A stretch of DNA of 64,000 bases. Origin: Flavobacterium sp. ACN2. GTDB lineage: Bacteria; Bacteroidota; Bacteroidia; Flavobacteriales; Flavobacteriaceae. The stretch's first letter is position 1, and the number at the start of each line of letters is the position of its first letter. The position numbers and the translations under genes are program-made. Positions 61,867 to 64,000 of this stretch are shown here, in pieces. Below the pieces are notes generated by a model, which saw only the letters and a program-made list of their open reading frames with translations, was not told the origin of the DNA and ran no database searches. The stretch lies in NCBI RefSeq assembly GCF_002303885.1, contig NZ_MRCM01000004.1, forward strand, positions 124,001 to 188,000, given 5' to 3'.

Positions 61867-63093
61867 ATGAAAAAAAGATTTTTGCAGATCGCAACGATGA
61901 GGTGTCGTGTCCTCATAATTTTTTTTCTTCTTTCAGCATTTGTTCGAGCTCAAGACGAAGGGAATAAAAGCATGGAAATCTACGGTTTTATTATGACCGA
62001 TATTGGTTATAATTTTAATCAGATACAATCAGATTGGTACGATGTAGTGAGACCTACAAAATTGCCAGCTTTTAAAGACGAATATGGACCAGATGGCAGT
62101 TACTACGCTTCTGTGCGCCAGACCAGATTAGGTTTCAAAAATTACTTTGATACAGGAATTGGCGAATTAAAAACTCATTTTGAATTCGAGCTGTTCGGTA
62201 CGGGTGTCGATGCTGGACAAACTACTTTTCGTTTACGTCATGCTTATGCCGAATTAGGAAAATTTGGAGCTGGACAAACTTGGAGCCCATTTATGGATAT
62301 TGGTGTATTTCCGAATTCATTAGAGTATTGGGGGCCAACAGGAATGGTATTCTTCCGTAATATTCAAATTCGTTATATGCCCATTCAAGGTGATACCCGT
62401 TTAACTATCGCATTAGAAAGACCTGGAGCAAGTGCCGATCAGGGAGATTATGCAAATCGTGTGGAACTGCAAGGCGTAAAAGCGCGATTTCCGTTGCCCG
62501 ATCTTTCAGCAGAATATCACGTTGGAACAAAATGGGGATATGTAGAATTAGCAGGTATCTTAAGAAAAATTGAATGGAAAGATATGAATAATGATCAGTA
62601 TGATTTGTCTGGAGATGCTGTAGGATGGGGGCTTAATTTAAGTACCAACATCAACTTTAGTAAAAATGATGTTTTTAGAGGGCAGGTGGTATATGGAGAA
62701 GGAATACAGAACTACATGAACGATGCTCCTGTGGATATAGGTATCGAAAACAATTTTGATAATCCGGTGACTCCTGTAAAAGGTGTTGCGCTTCCTTTGG
62801 TGGGTGTTGTAGCTTTTTTAGATCATACTTGGAGTGATAAATTTAGTACTGCAATTGGATATTCTATGATTGATATCGACAACTCTGATGGACAAATAGA
62901 TGAGGCGTTTAAAAAGGGACAATACGCTCTTGTAAATGTCTTGTATACTCCTGTAAAAAATTGCACAGTTGGAGCAGAATTTCAGTGGGGTGACCGCGAA
63001 AATTTTAATGATGGATGGAGTACTTCAATAAACAAATTACAGTTTTCTTTTAAATATAATTTCTCACAATCATTTTATAAAAGAAACCAGTAA
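61867..63093 (+). CDS. DcaP-like outer-membrane porin
   Basis: 408-residue outer-membrane beta-barrel. The signal peptide lies after an extended N-terminus (MKKRFLQIATMRCRVLIIFF, then FVRAQDEG). The start of the barrel, MEIYGFIMTDIGYNFNQ, and the alternating aromatic strand patterns (FRLRHAYAELGKFGAGQTW, SMEIYGF, FSFKYNF at the end) match the DcaP/OprP-like group of trimeric porins for dicarboxylates. The final strand ends in an aromatic-rich motif. A secreted aspartase starts 36 bases on, so aspartate or fumarate uptake is likely. Confidence 0.82.
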   Translation: MKKRFLQIATMRCRVLIIFFLLSAFVRAQDEGNKSMEIYGFIMTDIGYNFNQIQSDWYDVVRPTKLPAFKDEYGPDGSYYASVRQTRLGFKNYFDTGIGELKTHFEFELFGTGVDAGQTTFRLRHAYAELGKFGAGQTWSPFMDIGVFPNSLEYWGPTGMVFFRNIQIRYMPIQGDTRLTIALERPGASADQGDYANRVELQGVKARFPLPDLSAEYHVGTKWGYVELAGILRKIEWKDMNNDQYDLSGDAVGWGLNLSTNINFSKNDVFRGQVVYGEGIQNYMNDAPVDIGIENNFDNPVTPVKGVALPLVGVVAFLDHTWSDKFSTAIGYSMIDIDNSDGQIDEAFKKGQYALVNVLYTPVKNCTVGAEFQWGDRENFNDGWSTSINKLQFSFKYNFSQSFYKRNQ

Positions 63094-63129
63094 AAGCTTT
63101 TGTTTTTTAATTAATAAAAAAAAGAAAAT

Positions 63130-64000
63130 ATGTGTAAAACTGTACAATACCTGCTATTGTTCGGATTGTCTTTAGGCATTCTTAATGCTCAAACCCGAAC
63201 TGAAAAAGATCTTCTAGGAGAAAAACAAATCCCAGCAAATGCTTACTACGGTGTGCAAACTGCACGTGCGTTAGAAAATTTTCAGATCAGTAGCTTGACT
63301 ACGCAATCTTATCCTGACTATGTAAAAGCTTTTGCAATGGTTAAACTAGCTGCGGCACGTGCCAATGCTGATGTAGGCCGACTTAAAAAAGACAGGCTTG
63401 CTGCTATAGAAAAAGCTTGCCAAGCTGTAATTGACGGCAAATATCACGATCAGTTTTTGGTCGATTTGTATCAAGGTGGTGCTGGTACTTCTGCCAATAT
63501 GAATGTGAACGAAGTTTTGGCCAATATCGCGCTAGAACTAAGCGGTCATAAAAAAGGAGAATATCAATACATTGAACCTCACGATGATCTTAATATGGGG
63601 CAATCAACAAACGATGTGTATCCAACAGCTATAAAAGTAGCATTACTGCTCCATAACGACAAACTTCTTAAAGAGGCCGATCTTTTGGCGAAAGCTTTCC
63701 ATAAAAAAGGTGATGAATTTAAAGACATCCTAAAAATGGGAAGAACTGAAGGGCAAGATGCTGTACCAATGACGGTAGGTCAGGAATTTCATGCTTTTGG
63801 GAATCAACTTGATGCGGAGATTAGCGCTTTAAAAAAATCGGAAGTTTATCTGTGCGAACAAAATATGGGGGCTACTGCTATCGGGACAGGAATTACTGCT
63901 TCTCCAGGTTATGCTGAGAAAGTAGCGGCACATCTGGCAAAAATTACAGGAAAACCAATCGTGATGAGCAAAGATCTTATTGCTGCTACAACTAGCCAAC
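63130..64000 (+). CDS. aspA: Aspartate ammonia-lyase with signal peptide (partial, runs off the right edge)
   Basis: Starts at ATG 63130 and stays open to base 64000 (290 codons visible). A signal peptide (VQYLLLFGLSLGILNAQ) precedes a normal aspartase/fumarase body: TEKDLLGEKQIPANAYYG, then YQGGAGTSANMNVNEVLA, and NMGQSTNDVYPTAIKVALL. The C-terminal GSSxMPxKxNP loop lies outside the window. Aspartases are normally cytoplasmic, so the signal peptide suggests deamination of aspartate in the periplasm, with the porin upstream supplying substrate or releasing fumarate. The fumarase alternative is less likely because the N-terminal segment is of the aspartase type. Confidence 0.85.
   Translation, partial: MCKTVQYLLLFGLSLGILNAQTRTEKDLLGEKQIPANAYYGVQTARALENFQISSLTTQSYPDYVKAFAMVKLAAARANADVGRLKKDRLAAIEKACQAVIDGKYHDQFLVDLYQGGAGTSANMNVNEVLANIALELSGHKKGEYQYIEPHDDLNMGQSTNDVYPTAIKVALLLHNDKLLKEADLLAKAFHKKGDEFKDILKMGRTEGQDAVPMTVGQEFHAFGNQLDAEISALKKSEVYLCEQNMGATAIGTGITASPGYAEKVAAHLAKITGKPIVMSKDLIAATTSQ

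Noticed and set aside
1..64000. CRISPR arrays and rRNA genes
   Set aside because: No regularly spaced repeats of 25-40 bases and no rRNA sequence were seen in the window.

Overview
The window looks like the chromosome of a Flavobacterium close to F. johnsoniae (Bacteroidota). The evidence is the AT-rich composition, a complete gldKLMN-gldO type IX secretion and gliding locus, Bacteroidota promoter motifs (TTTG, 19-21 bases, TAnnTTTG) upstream of miaB and the two tRNAs, weak Shine-Dalgarno sequences, and families such as GldK/L/M/N and DUF4494. All assignments come from reading the sequence and remembered family knowledge; no search was run.

Layout. 1-4.0 kb (minus): lptE, a sigma-54-type AAA+ regulator, a GxxExxY gene framed by inverted repeats, and miaB. 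4.0-6.3 kb: an intergenic repeat-like element and an OLD-family ATPase/TOPRIM gene broken by one in-frame TAA. 6.6-10.3 kb (plus): topA and an arginase-fold protein lacking half its metal ligands. 10.5-16.4 kb: gldK, gldL, gldM, gldN and the paralogue gldO, the core and inner-membrane motor of the T9SS. 16.5-18 kb: an FAD oxidoreductase and a convergent DUF983 gene.

18.3-32.1 kb is the most striking region: seventeen co-directional genes forming a large Ter (tellurium-resistance-type) stress system. It has five TerD proteins, a HAD phosphatase plus phosphoribosyltransferase module, a TelA protein, three TerY-type vWA proteins, a PP2C phosphatase, a protein kinase with a zinc ribbon, TerC, and three small or unknown proteins not assignable to any family. 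The vWA/PP2C/kinase block at 27.1-31.1 kb matches the TerY-P triad known from phage-defence work. The likely logic is Ca2+-binding TerD and vWA proteins at the membrane with TerC, controlled by phosphorylation, with a small nucleotide-like molecule made by the HAD/PRTase pair.

32.3-41.2 kb holds housekeeping and hypothetical genes (ABC-F ATPase, App1-like phosphatase, lipid kinase, acetyltransferase, LRR protein, PQQ-type propeller). 41.4-49.8 kb is accessory: tRNA-Glu, a small XRE regulator with a palindromic operator candidate, DUF4238, an AraC regulator plus serine hydrolase, and hypothetical genes. A 240-bp palindromic repeat lies on both sides of a 3.7-kb gene block, and that block contains a decayed copy of the tRNA-fMet locus that sits intact 4.3 kb downstream. 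49.8-64 kb returns to ordinary content: GT39, DUF4494, an aspartyl-protease-like protein, GH130, a radical-SAM/TIGR03915 DNA-metabolism pair, a winged-helix/TPR regulator divergent from a DcaP-like porin, and the start of an aspartate ammonia-lyase that carries a signal peptide and runs off the right edge.
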